36,493 bases of DNA from a bacterium (GTDB lineage: Bacteria > Bacillota > Clostridia > Lachnospirales > Lachnospiraceae). Under the pieces are notes generated by a model, which did not search any database, was not told the origin of the DNA, and saw only the letters and a list, made by a program, of their open reading frames with translations. Location of the stretch: contig JAUNRX010000021.1 in NCBI GenBank assembly GCA_030539495.1, forward strand, positions 1 to 36,493, written 5' to 3'. The number at the start of each line of letters is the position of its first letter. Position 1 is the stretch's first letter. The position numbers were made by a program, and so were the translations under genes. This document shows, piece by piece, positions 15,572 to 22,482 of the stretch.

Positions 15572-16251
15572 AGTTTTACGCCTCCTAACTTGTAAAACAT
15601 AACGGTGACGGAGTGTTTCGCCAATAGATAAGCACCAAATATCCAGCATATAATGCTAACAAACGCAGCTGGTACATATTCATATTGTCCAGCAAGCAAG
15701 GTGATCATTGCATAGCAAGGATGGATAAGCAATACTGGATTATGTGGCATTACAAGGAACAGTATCATTGGAATAAAGCTAAAGAGTTCAAATGGAACAG
15801 TTGCAATAATATATTGATTGATACTTCGTATATTTGCGCCTACGATTAGCCCACAGAGGGAGAAAAATGCGGAGGATAAGAATAATACGAGTATAGTAAC
15901 CAAATAGTTGTTCTTAACGCTGTACACTGCAAGGATAAGTCCTGCAAGTACGGAAATTAAGCCGATGGACACTACTTTAGAAATAATGTACTCATTTATG
16001 GAGACCGGACTTATTGCAAAGGAATTGGTAATATGCTCGCTTTTCTCAAGTAATATCATGGCTCCCATAAAGAATAATCCCATAGTGGCCGGATCACTAA
16101 AGATCATTACCAGTCCTGTGCTTTCTCGTACCACTCCTTTTAGCAGGGATAATGCGAATACATAAAGAATTACTAATATAATATAAAGAAAATAAAAGCC
16201 ATATTTATATTGAAATTTCATATCACCTTTAATCAGATTACATTGTCTCAT
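15568..16251 (-). CDS. ABC-2 type transporter permease, first subunit
   Basis: A 227-residue protein with six membrane spans. ILLEKSEHITNSFAISPVSINEYIISK is the conserved cytoplasmic loop seen in permeases of fluoroquinolone-type exporters (a segment matched in the partner permease by DEKDDRIISYLSVTPL). It starts at ATG 16251 after GGGAGGGG, 13 bases after the ATPase gene stops, and its TGA overlaps the next ATG. It is expected to pair with the second permease and the ATPase to export lipids, peptides or drugs; the substrate cannot be read. Confidence 0.86.
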   Translation of the reverse strand: MRQCNLIKGDMKFQYKYGFYFLYIILVILYVFALSLLKGVVRESTGLVMIFSDPATMGLFFMGAMILLEKSEHITNSFAISPVSINEYIISKVVSIGLISVLAGLILAVYSVKNNYLVTILVLFLSSAFFSLCGLIVGANIRSINQYIIATVPFELFSFIPMILFLVMPHNPVLLIHPCYAMITLLAGQYEYVPAAFVSIICWIFGAYLLAKHSVTVMFYKLGGVKL

Positions 16252-16264
16252 GGTTTTCCCCTCC

Positions 16265-17125
16265 CTATGCTAATTTTCGACCAGTTATATCGATAAATAT
16301 GTCATTTAAGGTAGGTTCACTGCTATGTATCGAGGTAATCTTATTTGCATTCATTAATGCAGCAAGTCTATGGTCCTTAGACATCTCATGAATTAGACAT
16401 TCTCCTTGTCTTTCTATACCATCCATATAGGTATATTTTACTTTCACTGCACCCTTTCTCATAATCAGGTTATGAGGGCTGTCCAGAGCTTTTACTTTTC
16501 CATCTACGATAAACGCTACACGATCGCAAAGTTCGGTTGCATCTTCCATATTATGAGTTGTAAGGATAACTGTCTTTCCTCTTTTTTTCTCTTCCAATAT
16601 CAAGTCTTTCATAATCCGGCTATTTGTTGGATCTAAACCTGAGGTAGGCTCATCTAAAAATAATAGTTCCGGATCATGAAGTAATGATTTGATAAAATTC
16701 AATCTTGATTTCATTCCTTTGGAGAAATCGGAAACCTTTTTATCTTTGTCTCCTAATAATCCGACTTGTTCTAGTAATTTTTCCGGATTTCTTGTCTTAT
16801 TTTTATAAAGGGAGGCGAAAAACATAAGGTTTTGTAATGCTGTCATCTTTTCATAAAGGCTGGGAAATTCAAAATCTACGCCGATTGTTTCGTAAAAAGA
16901 ATCCGTAATCTTTTTCGTGGAATGCCCATCTACAATGGCTTCCCCATTATATTTTCGTATTATTCCAGTTAGAATTTTCTGTAAGGTAGATTTACCTGCC
17001 CCGGAAGGGCCTAAAAAGCCAAAAATTTCACCATGTTCGACTTCAAACGTTATTTCCTCTAAAAAAGGACGGTTTGTATAACTAAATGAGACATTATTTA
17101 CTTGGATCGTGCTATTCTTTTTCAT
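16265..17125 (-). CDS. ABC transporter ATP-binding protein
   Basis: A 286-residue ATPase. The Walker A motif is GPSGAGKST (about residues 39-47), the signature is FSKGMKSRL (an FSKGM variant of LSGGQ, usual in ABC-2 exporters), Walker B is LLFLDEPTSGLDP and the switch histidine is in TTHNMEDA. The C-terminal extension fits drug-export ATPases. ATG 17125 is preferred over longer readings because AAGGAGG precedes it and the longer version would overlap the TetR gene. It powers the two downstream permeases. Confidence 0.93.
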   Translation of the reverse strand: MKKNSTIQVNNVSFSYTNRPFLEEITFEVEHGEIFGFLGPSGAGKSTLQKILTGIIRKYNGEAIVDGHSTKKITDSFYETIGVDFEFPSLYEKMTALQNLMFFASLYKNKTRNPEKLLEQVGLLGDKDKKVSDFSKGMKSRLNFIKSLLHDPELLFLDEPTSGLDPTNSRIMKDLILEEKKRGKTVILTTHNMEDATELCDRVAFIVDGKVKALDSPHNLIMRKGAVKVKYTYMDGIERQGECLIHEMSKDHRLAALMNANKITSIHSSEPTLNDIFIDITGRKLA

Positions 17126-17136
17126 GCAATTCCTCC

Positions 17137-17724
17137 TTATACAATTTGCATCAACAGCCCCTTGCATAGCATTTTGAAGCTCTCCATATATGTAGCTTCC
17201 CCAATCCCTCGCTGATAAGGAAGGGTTAAAAAGACTGTGCGAAAGGCTCCACTTAAAACATCAATCTTTACTTCTTTTTTCGGCTTCAGCTGCTTTAACA
17301 ACTCAATTGTCATATCGTTGTCTTGTTTCATATGTTCCTCTAATAAATCATTTGGCAGCTTATCCATCAGTAAAACGACTTCACTGTCCATCAGCATCCG
17401 TATAATACAAGTATTCGATGCCTTTGTTACAGCCTCCATAATGATGTCGACATACTCATCTAATGTGGTAGTTGGATCTGTCTGTTTCAGACTTTCTATA
17501 AATTCTCTTTCGATTTTATTATGTATCTGCATGATTACTTCGAAAAACAATCGTTCCTTATTGGGATAGAACAAATAAAAGGTTCCTTTTGGAATTCCCA
17601 CGGTATTTACAAGCAGATCAACAGTCGTTTTCCTTACTCCTCTCTCCATTAGACTGTCATTTGCCGCTTTTCGTAACTTATTCGTGATCTCTTCACGCTC
17701 TTTTGCTGTATATGTCTTTGGCAA
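17137..17724 (-). CDS. TetR family transcriptional regulator
   Basis: A 195-residue repressor. The N-terminal helix-turn-helix is recognisable (GVRKTTVDLLVNTVGIPKGT, followed by FYLFYPNKERLFFEV), and the C-terminal part is a helical ligand-binding domain. It starts with TTG 17724, eight bases after AGGAGG. As first gene of the exporter operon it likely represses its own promoter through the dyad at 17745-17768 and is released by the exported compound. Confidence 0.92.
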   Translation of the reverse strand: MPKTYTAKEREEITNKLRKAANDSLMERGVRKTTVDLLVNTVGIPKGTFYLFYPNKERLFFEVIMQIHNKIEREFIESLKQTDPTTTLDEYVDIIMEAVTKASNTCIIRMLMDSEVVLLMDKLPNDLLEEHMKQDNDMTIELLKQLKPKKEVKIDVLSGAFRTVFLTLPYQRGIGEATYMESFKMLCKGLLMQIV

Positions 17725-17744
17725 CTCGTTTGCCTCCTTTTTAC

Positions 17745-17768
17745 TGACTATATTTTATGTTTTAGTCA
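17745..17768 (-). promoter_or_regulatory. Putative TetR operator
   Basis: TGACTA at 17745-17750 and TAGTCA at 17763-17768 form an inverted repeat between the -10 box and the ribosome-binding site of the TetR operon. The position fits repressor blockage of transcription initiation. Confidence 0.55.
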
Positions 17769-17796
17769 ATATACCATTATATGGAATTTAAGTCAA
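17768..17796 (-). promoter_or_regulatory. Promoter of the TetR-ABC operon
   Basis: On the minus strand TTGACT (17791-17796) and TATATT (17768-17773) are separated by exactly 17 bp. The -10 box abuts the putative operator. The 8-bp inverted pair AGATAATG/CATTATCT at 17807-17838 lies just upstream and has no assigned role. Confidence 0.72.
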
Positions 17797-17913
17797 TCGT
17801 TTTTCCAGATAATGTATAATTTGTTTTTCCCATTATCTGTAATTTTATTTTGTATGTTTTTTCCAGTTCTCCAATATGTGTACGTAATATTATTATGTAA
17901 ACTATTATAGAAA

Positions 17914-17951
17914 AAAATAACAGCCAACTCTTTGAAATTGGCTGTTATTTT
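17914..17951 (-). terminator. Terminator of the recombinase gene
   Basis: AAAATAACAGCCAA and TTGGCTGTTATTTT form a perfect 14-bp stem with a 10-base loop and a T-rich tail on the minus strand, immediately after the recombinase stop codon. Confidence 0.9.
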
Positions 17952-17955
17952 CCAT

Positions 17956-18501
17956 TTATAGTACGAAATCATCCATTGCTTTATCCATAACATCCTGATT
18001 TATACCGATATAACGCAATGTAACACTTGGTGAAGAATGGTTAAAAAGTTCCTGTAATAGGGCTACATCCTTGGTTTTCTGGTAAAAATGATACCCATAA
18101 GTCTTACGTAAAGTATGGGTTCCAATCTCTTCTTTAATCCCTACATTGGCTGCCGCCTTATTTAAGATACGATACGCCTGAACCCTTGTAATTGGCTGAT
18201 TGTAGCCTTTTTGTGAGGAAAATAAGTACTTCTCTTCGTCCATATCTTCAATATAATCATTCAATTCTTCGCTGATTCCGGTGATCTTCAAACGCTTGAT
18301 TTTACTGGTTTTCTTCTCTTTTAACGTAAGGTGTGTCTGGTCTTTTACGTCCTTTACTCTAAGCGTTAATATATCGGAGATACGTAATCCAGTGTTGATT
18401 CCTACTAGAAATAACATATAATTTCGGTATCCTGAGCGTAGTAATTCACGCTTCATTGCTTCTACTTTCTTACGGTCTCTTATCGGTTGTACATATTCCA
18501 T
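17956..18501 (-). CDS. Tyrosine recombinase, catalytic domain only
   Basis: A 181-residue site-specific recombinase consisting only of the catalytic domain. Catalytic residues are visible: R40 in NTGLRISDIL, a lysine in the KEKKTSK hairpin (about 61-67), H129 and R132 in THTLRKTYGY, H155 in LFNHSS and nucleophile Y164 in LRYIGI. Typical XerC/XerD or phage integrases have 290-400 residues with an N-terminal SAM-like core-binding domain; that domain is absent here. ATG 18501 has TTAGGAGAAAACC before it. Two tandem promoters precede it, and TGTAA/ATACAT repeats overlap them. No cargo, excisionase or conjugation genes lie nearby. Confidence 0.9.
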   Translation of the reverse strand: MEYVQPIRDRKKVEAMKRELLRSGYRNYMLFLVGINTGLRISDILTLRVKDVKDQTHLTLKEKKTSKIKRLKITGISEELNDYIEDMDEEKYLFSSQKGYNQPITRVQAYRILNKAAANVGIKEEIGTHTLRKTYGYHFYQKTKDVALLQELFNHSSPSVTLRYIGINQDVMDKAMDDFVL

Positions 18502-18540
18502 GGTTTTCTCCTAATCTACTAAAATGTATCATTTACAATC

Positions 18541-18600
18541 ATTATATTACATTTTATGTATTCATTCAATAATTATAGTACATTTGATTGAAAATTCCAA
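18541..18600 (-). promoter_or_regulatory. Tandem promoters of the recombinase gene
   Basis: Two SigA-type promoters read toward the recombinase. The distal one is TTGGAA (18595-18600) with TATAAT (18572-18577); the proximal one is TTGAAT (18564-18569) with TATAAT (18541-18546). Both have 17-bp spacers. The proximal spacer is almost wholly occupied by ATACATAAAATGTAA (18547-18561 complement), a repeat found again at 18629-18643. Confidence 0.75.
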
Positions 18601-18643
18601 TTTAATCTTATAAATTATGAGTTTTTTGATACATAAAATGTAA
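18547..18643. repeat. 15-bp inverted repeat pair upstream of the recombinase
   Basis: TTACATTTTATGTAT at 18547-18561 recurs in perfect inverted orientation at 18629-18643, 67 bp apart. A second inverted pair, AATGTAACA (18637-18645) and TGTTACATT (18658-18666), overlaps the right copy, and a related ATGTATCATTTA lies at about 18525-18536. They could be regulator-binding sites or recombinase core sites flanking a small invertible segment. Confidence 0.75.
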
Positions 18644-18666
18644 CACAATATGTATTTTGTTACATT

Positions 18667-18890
18667 AAGGCTTATTTCGTGTAAAATAAGCCTTGTTTGC
18701 ATATTTTTCTTGTTTAGAATTAGTGCAAAAAACGACGCCATATTTTAGCCATTTAGGTATGTAAAATGATTTTTATGATAACTTATATACCTATGCATAT
18801 AAAAGCTCTTAAAATCGAAATTATGAGCTTTCTCTTGTTTTTCTCCTATTTTTATCCAAAATTTAAAAATTATAAAATAAAAACGTTAAA
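18667..18890. other. Gene-free stretch with hairpins
   Basis: No credible gene lies here. AAGGCTTATT/AATAAGCCTT (18667-18694) is a perfect 10-bp hairpin, TAGGTAT/ATACCTA (near 18750-18795) and AAAGCTC/GAGCTTT (18802-18831) are further inverted pairs. The base composition is strongly A/T-rich. The roles are unknown; the first hairpin could be an extra terminator. Confidence 0.45.
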
Positions 18891-18917
18891 AAGGACCCGA
18901 CCTCATGTCGAATCCTT
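18891..18917 (-). terminator. Terminator of the RHH coiled-coil gene
   Basis: AAGGACCCGAC at 18891-18901 pairs with GTCGAATCCTT at 18907-18917 (two G-U pairs in RNA) and is followed on the minus strand by TTTTTAACGTTTTTA. It lies just past the stop codon of the 18925-19794 gene. Confidence 0.8.
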
Positions 18918-18924
18918 CTTAGTT

Positions 18925-19794
18925 TTACTTTTCTTCAAGTTGATCTTCTTGTTTTGCTTTTGCTTTTTCAGCTTCGGCTTTTTCTTCATTCGCTTTATGA
19001 AGCTGCTGGATTTGCTGAAGCAATTCCAGATACTTTTCTTGATAACCATCAATCTCTTGTTTTCGCTTATCCTCACTAGCCTGAAGCTTCGCCGCAAACT
19101 CCATTTCTTTCTGTAAAAGCTGGCGTTCATGGGAAAGTTTCGCATGTTCAAACTCCGTCTTTAACGCTTGATAATTGGCCTCTAATTCGCTGTATTCCTT
19201 CTGTAACTGCATACGTTTCGTTGCCATGGCAGTACGTTCTAAATTAGCCTTTTCTAGCTCATTTACGTCCTTTTTATAGCTGTCACAAGCCTCTGTAAGG
19301 GCAGTAATTAACTTCTCTTTTTCCGCTAACATATGGTCATTTACAAGCTCGCTATCCTTAATTTGCTTTGCCAGAGTATCAATCGTTTCTTTATGCTGAT
19401 CTGCTAATTCCTTACTGTTTTCAGCCTCTTCTTGGTATGTTTTTACGTCTTCTTTGGCCTGCTTTACCTTCTCTTGAAGCTCCATGATCGTCTCGTCTTT
19501 TGAGGCTAAAAGTGCCTCAAATTCAGCTTGTACAGTGGTTGTAACGTTCTGATTATCCTCTAAACTAGCCATATACATACGTGTTAAAACGGTTACATAC
19601 TTTTCGAAAGTTTCAATCTCGCCTTTCTTGTCAGAAAGTACTGTTTTTCCCTTCTGAAACTCATAAGTTTCAATCAATTTACTTAGTGTTTGCTGCTGAT
19701 TATTGCCTAATTCTGCGCTAATTCCCTTGAATTTTTCAGCAGTTTCTTCATCTATTCGAAAGGATCTCGGCTTTAATTCTTTTGTTTCAGTCAT
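18925..19794 (-). CDS. Ribbon-helix-helix protein with long coiled coil
   Basis: A 289-residue protein. Residues 8-50 (KPRSFRIDEETAEKFKGISA and following) look like a ribbon-helix-helix DNA-binding domain: a basic strand with alternating hydrophobic residues and two helices. From about residue 85 to the end the sequence is one long, charged coiled coil rich in E, K, Q and A with heptad spacing, ending in an EKAEAEKAKAKQED tail. The architecture recalls plasmid KfrA-like or nucleoid-structuring proteins, but I see no specific family match. Its strong promoter is preceded by three TGTAATACA repeats, likely its own binding sites. It lies 423 bp upstream of the recombinase and may control it. Confidence 0.8.
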   Translation of the reverse strand: MTETKELKPRSFRIDEETAEKFKGISAELGNNQQQTLSKLIETYEFQKGKTVLSDKKGEIETFEKYVTVLTRMYMASLEDNQNVTTTVQAEFEALLASKDETIMELQEKVKQAKEDVKTYQEEAENSKELADQHKETIDTLAKQIKDSELVNDHMLAEKEKLITALTEACDSYKKDVNELEKANLERTAMATKRMQLQKEYSELEANYQALKTEFEHAKLSHERQLLQKEMEFAAKLQASEDKRKQEIDGYQEKYLELLQQIQQLHKANEEKAEAEKAKAKQEDQLEEK

Positions 19795-19831
19795 TTTTTA
19801 TCCTCTTTCTTCTCACTTTTTTCTTACCTTT

Positions 19832-19860
19832 ATTATATACTAATTCGACATATTTTTCAA
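19832..19860 (-). promoter_or_regulatory. Promoter of the RHH coiled-coil gene
   Basis: On the minus strand TTGAAA (19855-19860) and TATAAT (19832-19837) are separated by 17 bp, with a short leader containing AGAGGA before the ATG. It is close to consensus. Confidence 0.8.
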
Positions 19861-19867
19861 GTGTTTA

Positions 19868-19902
19868 TGTAATACAGTACAATGTAATACATTTGTAATA
19901 CA
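19868..19902. repeat. Three TGTAATACA iterons upstream of the RHH gene
   Basis: TGTAATACA occurs at 19868-19876, 19883-19891 and 19894-19902, i.e. 15 and 11 bp apart, directly upstream of the -35 box. The second and third copies also lie inside a dyad bounded by CAATGTA and TACATTG. Short tandem sites of this kind are typical targets of ribbon-helix-helix regulators. Confidence 0.8.
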
Positions 19903-20022
19903 TTGTGTTAGATTACTAAAAAATCAAATCTCAATGTTTGTAAAAAAAGGAGGGACATATAGTAGGAGGGAAATTGTAGTTTGCGATATAATGGAAGAAT
20001 AATTAGTGGAGGACGCTAGTTT

Positions 20023-20208
20023 ATGAAGAAAAAACTTAATCGTTCGGAAAAGAATAAATTGATTTATGGTATATTTAGTTTTATTGCAGTTTATGTCGGC
20101 GCCACTAAAAACGCTTTAGTACATATAGAGCAAAAATATATCGAACCACTACCCAATCTTCCTATTATAATAGAAAACAAGCATCACAAAAAAGTGAAAG
20201 AAATTTAA
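20023..20208 (+). CDS. Small protein with one membrane span
   Basis: A 61-residue protein of unknown function. It begins with a basic MKKKLNRSEKNK, has one hydrophobic segment (about residues 14-28) and a C-terminal tail rich in H, K and P. GGAGG lies ten bases before ATG. TATAAT at 19987-19992 could be its -10 box, though no good -35 was seen; AGGAGGG occurs twice upstream (19950-19973) without an associated reading frame. A weak terminator (20226-20245) separates it from the lipoprotein gene. Confidence 0.55.
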   Translation: MKKKLNRSEKNKLIYGIFSFIAVYVGATKNALVHIEQKYIEPLPNLPIIIENKHHKKVKEI

Positions 20209-20225
20209 AAATAATTTGGTTAGTG

Positions 20226-20245
20226 TGCCATTTGGCATTTTTTTT
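20226..20245 (+). terminator. Short intrinsic terminator
   Basis: TGCC and GGCA form a very short stem with a four-base loop and eight following Ts. The T tract is good but the stem is weak, so read-through to the lipoprotein gene is possible. Confidence 0.5.
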
Positions 20246-20255
20246 AATTTTTATC

Positions 20256-20291
20256 TTTAGTATACTTCGGAAGTAAACGATAATTTTACTT
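20256..20291 (+). promoter_or_regulatory. Promoter and inverted repeat of the BMP lipoprotein gene
   Basis: TTTAGT (20256-20261) and GATAAT (20279-20284) have a 17-bp spacer. AAGTAAA (20271-20277) and TTTACTT (20285-20291) form a perfect 7-bp inverted pair around the -10 box. The half-site AAGTAAACG also occurs at the deaminase-like promoter (4262-4270). Confidence 0.55.
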
Positions 20292-20326
20292 ACAAAAATA
20301 CTATTTACTTAAAAAAAGGAGCAATT

Positions 20327-21409
20327 ATGTTCAAGAAATCATTAAAATTATTTACCGTTGTAGCTGCAATGTCTTTATCACTTATGGCTTGTGGATCTAA
20401 AAATGCTTCCAAAGGTTCTGCTGAACTCGTATTAGTGACAGCAATGAACTCAATCGATGACAAATCCTTTAACCAAGGTTCTTGGGAAGGTTTAAAACAA
20501 TATGGTGATGAAAATGATCAAAACTACAAATATTATGTTTCTCCAGATTCTTCTTCCACTTCCGTTGAAGCTACATTAGAATTAGCAATCAATGGTGGCG
20601 CTAAAGTAATCATCTGTCCAGGTTATTTATTCGAAGTACCTTTATACAATATGCAAGAAAAACATCCTGAAGTGAAATTTATCCTTCTTGATGGTACTCC
20701 AAACGATGGAAATGGTACTGAAAAAATCGGTAACAATGTTGCATGTTATACTTACGCAGAAGAACAAGCTGGTTTCTTAGCTGGTTACGCTGCTGTAATC
20801 GATGGCAACAAGAAATTAGGCTTTATGGGTGGTATCGCTACTCCTGCTGTTTCTCGTTTTGGATATGGTTATGTACAAGGTGCTGAATATGCTGCAAAAG
20901 AATTAAAGCTTAGCAAAGGTGATGTTGCGATCAACTACAACTATGTTGGTAACTTTGAAGCAAACCCTGAAAATCAAGCAAAAGCAGCTGCATGGTACAA
21001 CAATGGTACTGAAGTAATCTTTGGTTGTGGTGGTAACGTTGGTAACTCCGTTATGAGTGCTGCAGAAGCTGTAAACAAAAAAGTAATCGGCGTTGATATC
21101 GATCAATCCAGTGAATCTAAAACTGTTATCTCTTCAGCAATGAAGAACTTAACTAAGACTGTTTACGATGCGTTAAATGAATACAAAGAAGATAAACTTG
21201 AAACTGGCGTGGCTACTCGTCTTGATGTTGCTACAAACAGTGTATTATTACCAATGGAAACATCTGTATTTGAAACATTTGATAAAAACAAATATAATGA
21301 AATCTATAGCGAGTTAGTTGCTGGTAAGATCTCACTTTTAGGAAACAATGATGTGAAGTCTGTAACTGAATTACCAGTTGAACTTGTTACTGTTTCTGAA
21401 ATCAAATAG
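20327..21409 (+). CDS. BMP family nucleoside-binding lipoprotein
   Basis: A 360-residue surface lipoprotein of the basic membrane protein/PnrA family, which binds purine nucleosides for ABC uptake. The signal peptide ends in a lipobox LMAC with Cys22. Family motifs follow: NSIDDKSFNQGSWEGLKQY, VIICPGYLFE, FILLDGTP, AEEQAGFLAGYAAV, KLGFMGGIATPAVSRFGYGY and VIGVDIDQ. Codon use is biased like a highly expressed gene. No nucleoside ABC permease or ATPase gene is nearby, so it either serves a transporter encoded elsewhere or acts as a sensor. AAAGGAG precedes the ATG. A Crp/Fnr-type regulator starts 27 bp after it. Confidence 0.93.
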   Translation: MFKKSLKLFTVVAAMSLSLMACGSKNASKGSAELVLVTAMNSIDDKSFNQGSWEGLKQYGDENDQNYKYYVSPDSSSTSVEATLELAINGGAKVIICPGYLFEVPLYNMQEKHPEVKFILLDGTPNDGNGTEKIGNNVACYTYAEEQAGFLAGYAAVIDGNKKLGFMGGIATPAVSRFGYGYVQGAEYAAKELKLSKGDVAINYNYVGNFEANPENQAKAAAWYNNGTEVIFGCGGNVGNSVMSAAEAVNKKVIGVDIDQSSESKTVISSAMKNLTKTVYDALNEYKEDKLETGVATRLDVATNSVLLPMETSVFETFDKNKYNEIYSELVAGKISLLGNNDVKSVTELPVELVTVSEIK

Positions 21410-21436
21410 TTTTTTAGTGATACAAAGGGGTTATAT

Positions 21437-22150
21437 ATGAGTAAATATGAAGAGGTTCAATCATTAATTGAAACCTTAGATGAAACATCAAAAGAATATT
21501 TAAAAGAGTATTTTAAAAATGCTCCCGCTTGGTTGTATGACTCCCTACAAATTGTAAATTATCCAAGTAATTATACATTCATTGAACAAGGCACTAAAGT
21601 TCAGACGATTACAATTCTTTGTAAAGGACTTGTAAAAGGAACGGATTACCCAATTCTTGGTGCCATGTATGATTTCATGTGGTTCGATCCGGTGAAATGT
21701 TTTGGTTCCCTTGAATATATGGTAAAAGAACCTATGTTCAATGCTTCGTTAATTACTGCTACTCCATGTACTGTGTTACAGCTTCCAATGGCTATCTACG
21801 CAAAGTGGATGCAGCTGGATCTGAATGCCTTATACATGGACTCCTCGTCAAATACGAGTCAGCTCTTGTATGAAATCCGACGAGAACGCATTTACATCTT
21901 TATGCAAGGTACGGATCGTCTCACCTATTTCCTTACGTTATACTATAAGCAGTTTGCCAGTGATGGTACTTGCCATATTACCTTAACGAGACAGGAAATA
22001 TCCGATAGCACTGGCCTTAGCTTAAGAACTGTAAATCGTGGTTTAACAACCTTGATTGAGAACGAATGCATCCTAAAATCAGGAAACAATCTTGTCATTC
22101 ATAAACAACAATATGATCGACTAAATGATATGCTTGCTGATCTTTTATAG
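21437..22150 (+). CDS. Crp/Fnr family transcriptional regulator
   Basis: A 237-residue regulator. Residues about 30-130 form a cyclic-nucleotide-type beta-roll (VNYPSNYTFIEQGTKVQTI, then CKGLVKG), but the phosphate-binding cassette arginine of true cAMP-binding members is not evident, so the effector is unknown. The C-terminal winged helix is clear: ITLTRQEISDSTGLSLRTVN, then RGLTTLIENECILKSG. No FNR-type cysteine cluster is present. AAGGGG lies upstream. Its close position behind the BMP lipoprotein gene suggests the two act together, with the regulator responding to nucleoside status; this is inference. Confidence 0.88.
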   Translation: MSKYEEVQSLIETLDETSKEYLKEYFKNAPAWLYDSLQIVNYPSNYTFIEQGTKVQTITILCKGLVKGTDYPILGAMYDFMWFDPVKCFGSLEYMVKEPMFNASLITATPCTVLQLPMAIYAKWMQLDLNALYMDSSSNTSQLLYEIRRERIYIFMQGTDRLTYFLTLYYKQFASDGTCHITLTRQEISDSTGLSLRTVNRGLTTLIENECILKSGNNLVIHKQQYDRLNDMLADLL

Positions 22151-22164
22151 GCACATAAAAGAAA

Positions 22165-22195
22165 GCCTCTTACCTAATTTGGTAAGGGGCTTTTT
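22165..22195 (+). terminator. Terminator of the Crp-like gene (first copy)
   Basis: GCCTCTTACC pairs with GGTAAGGGGC (one G-U) across a six-base loop and is followed by five Ts. Its 5' arm and loop are repeated exactly 266 bp downstream at 22430-22450. Confidence 0.88.
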
Positions 22196-22370
22196 GCTTG
22201 TCGACAAAGTCGACAAGCTTTGGATGAAATCAGGCTTTCATCCAGCGCCGAAGGAAATGATTAGTGCTCATTCGTGCAAGTCCTTAAAAGACAGGACCTA
22301 TTCGCACTAATCCGATATCCGAAAAGCGCGGTTTCCGGATATCGATTAAAATGAAAACCGATGGTTTTCA
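22196..22370. repeat. Array of five consecutive hairpins
   Basis: In 175 bp there are five hairpins end to end. They are GCTTGTCGAC/GTCGACAAGC (22196-22218), TGGATGAAA/TTTCATCCA (22221-22244), GATTAGTGC/GCACTAATC (22259-22312) with GTCCT/AGGAC nested inside, CGATATCCG/CGGATATCG (22313-22344) and TGAAAACC/GGTTTTCA (22352-22370). All outer stems are perfect over 8-10 bp. No gene is present; 22371-22429 has no further structure seen. The direct repeats on both sides suggest an insertion or a structured RNA. Confidence 0.8.
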
Positions 22371-22430
22371 AACTTTCCCCCAAGTAGTACGCTGGAGAGA
22401 GAACAAAATTTTATTTGTCTACAGTCTGAA

Positions 22431-22461
22431 GCCTCTTACCTAATTTGGTAGGGGGATTTTT
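22431..22461 (+). terminator. Second copy of the duplicated terminator
   Basis: CCTCTTACC pairs with GGTAGGGGG and is followed by ATTTTTC. Twenty-one bases are identical to the first terminator (22164-22184 and 22430-22450). It lies just before the stop codon of the convergent DUF4003 gene, and may serve both directions. Confidence 0.75.
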
Positions 22462-22482
22462 CTTCGACACTTAGTTCTATTG

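Noticed and set aside
17793-17993. A 66-codon minus-strand reading frame between the TetR and recombinase genes
   Set aside because: It spans the recombinase terminator and the operon promoter region, and has an A/T-driven residue composition.
18766-19116. A 116-codon plus-strand reading frame rich in F and L
   Set aside because: It is the antisense of lysine-rich coiled-coil sequence, which gives phenylalanine and leucine runs artificially.
17956-19794. An integrated prophage or conjugative element
   Set aside because: Apart from the recombinase there are no structural, relaxase, excisionase or transfer genes, no tRNA target and no flanking attachment repeats in view.
19868-19902. Possible CRISPR or plasmid origin from the TGTAATACA repeats
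   Set aside because: The repeats are 9 bp with 2- and 6-bp gaps, no spacers, no cas genes and no replication initiator gene; operator sites fit better.
22371-22400. A segment (AAGTAGTACGCTGG) reminiscent of the 3' end of a 5S rRNA
   Set aside because: The similarity is short and no upstream 5S stem sequences could be found, so it is probably chance.
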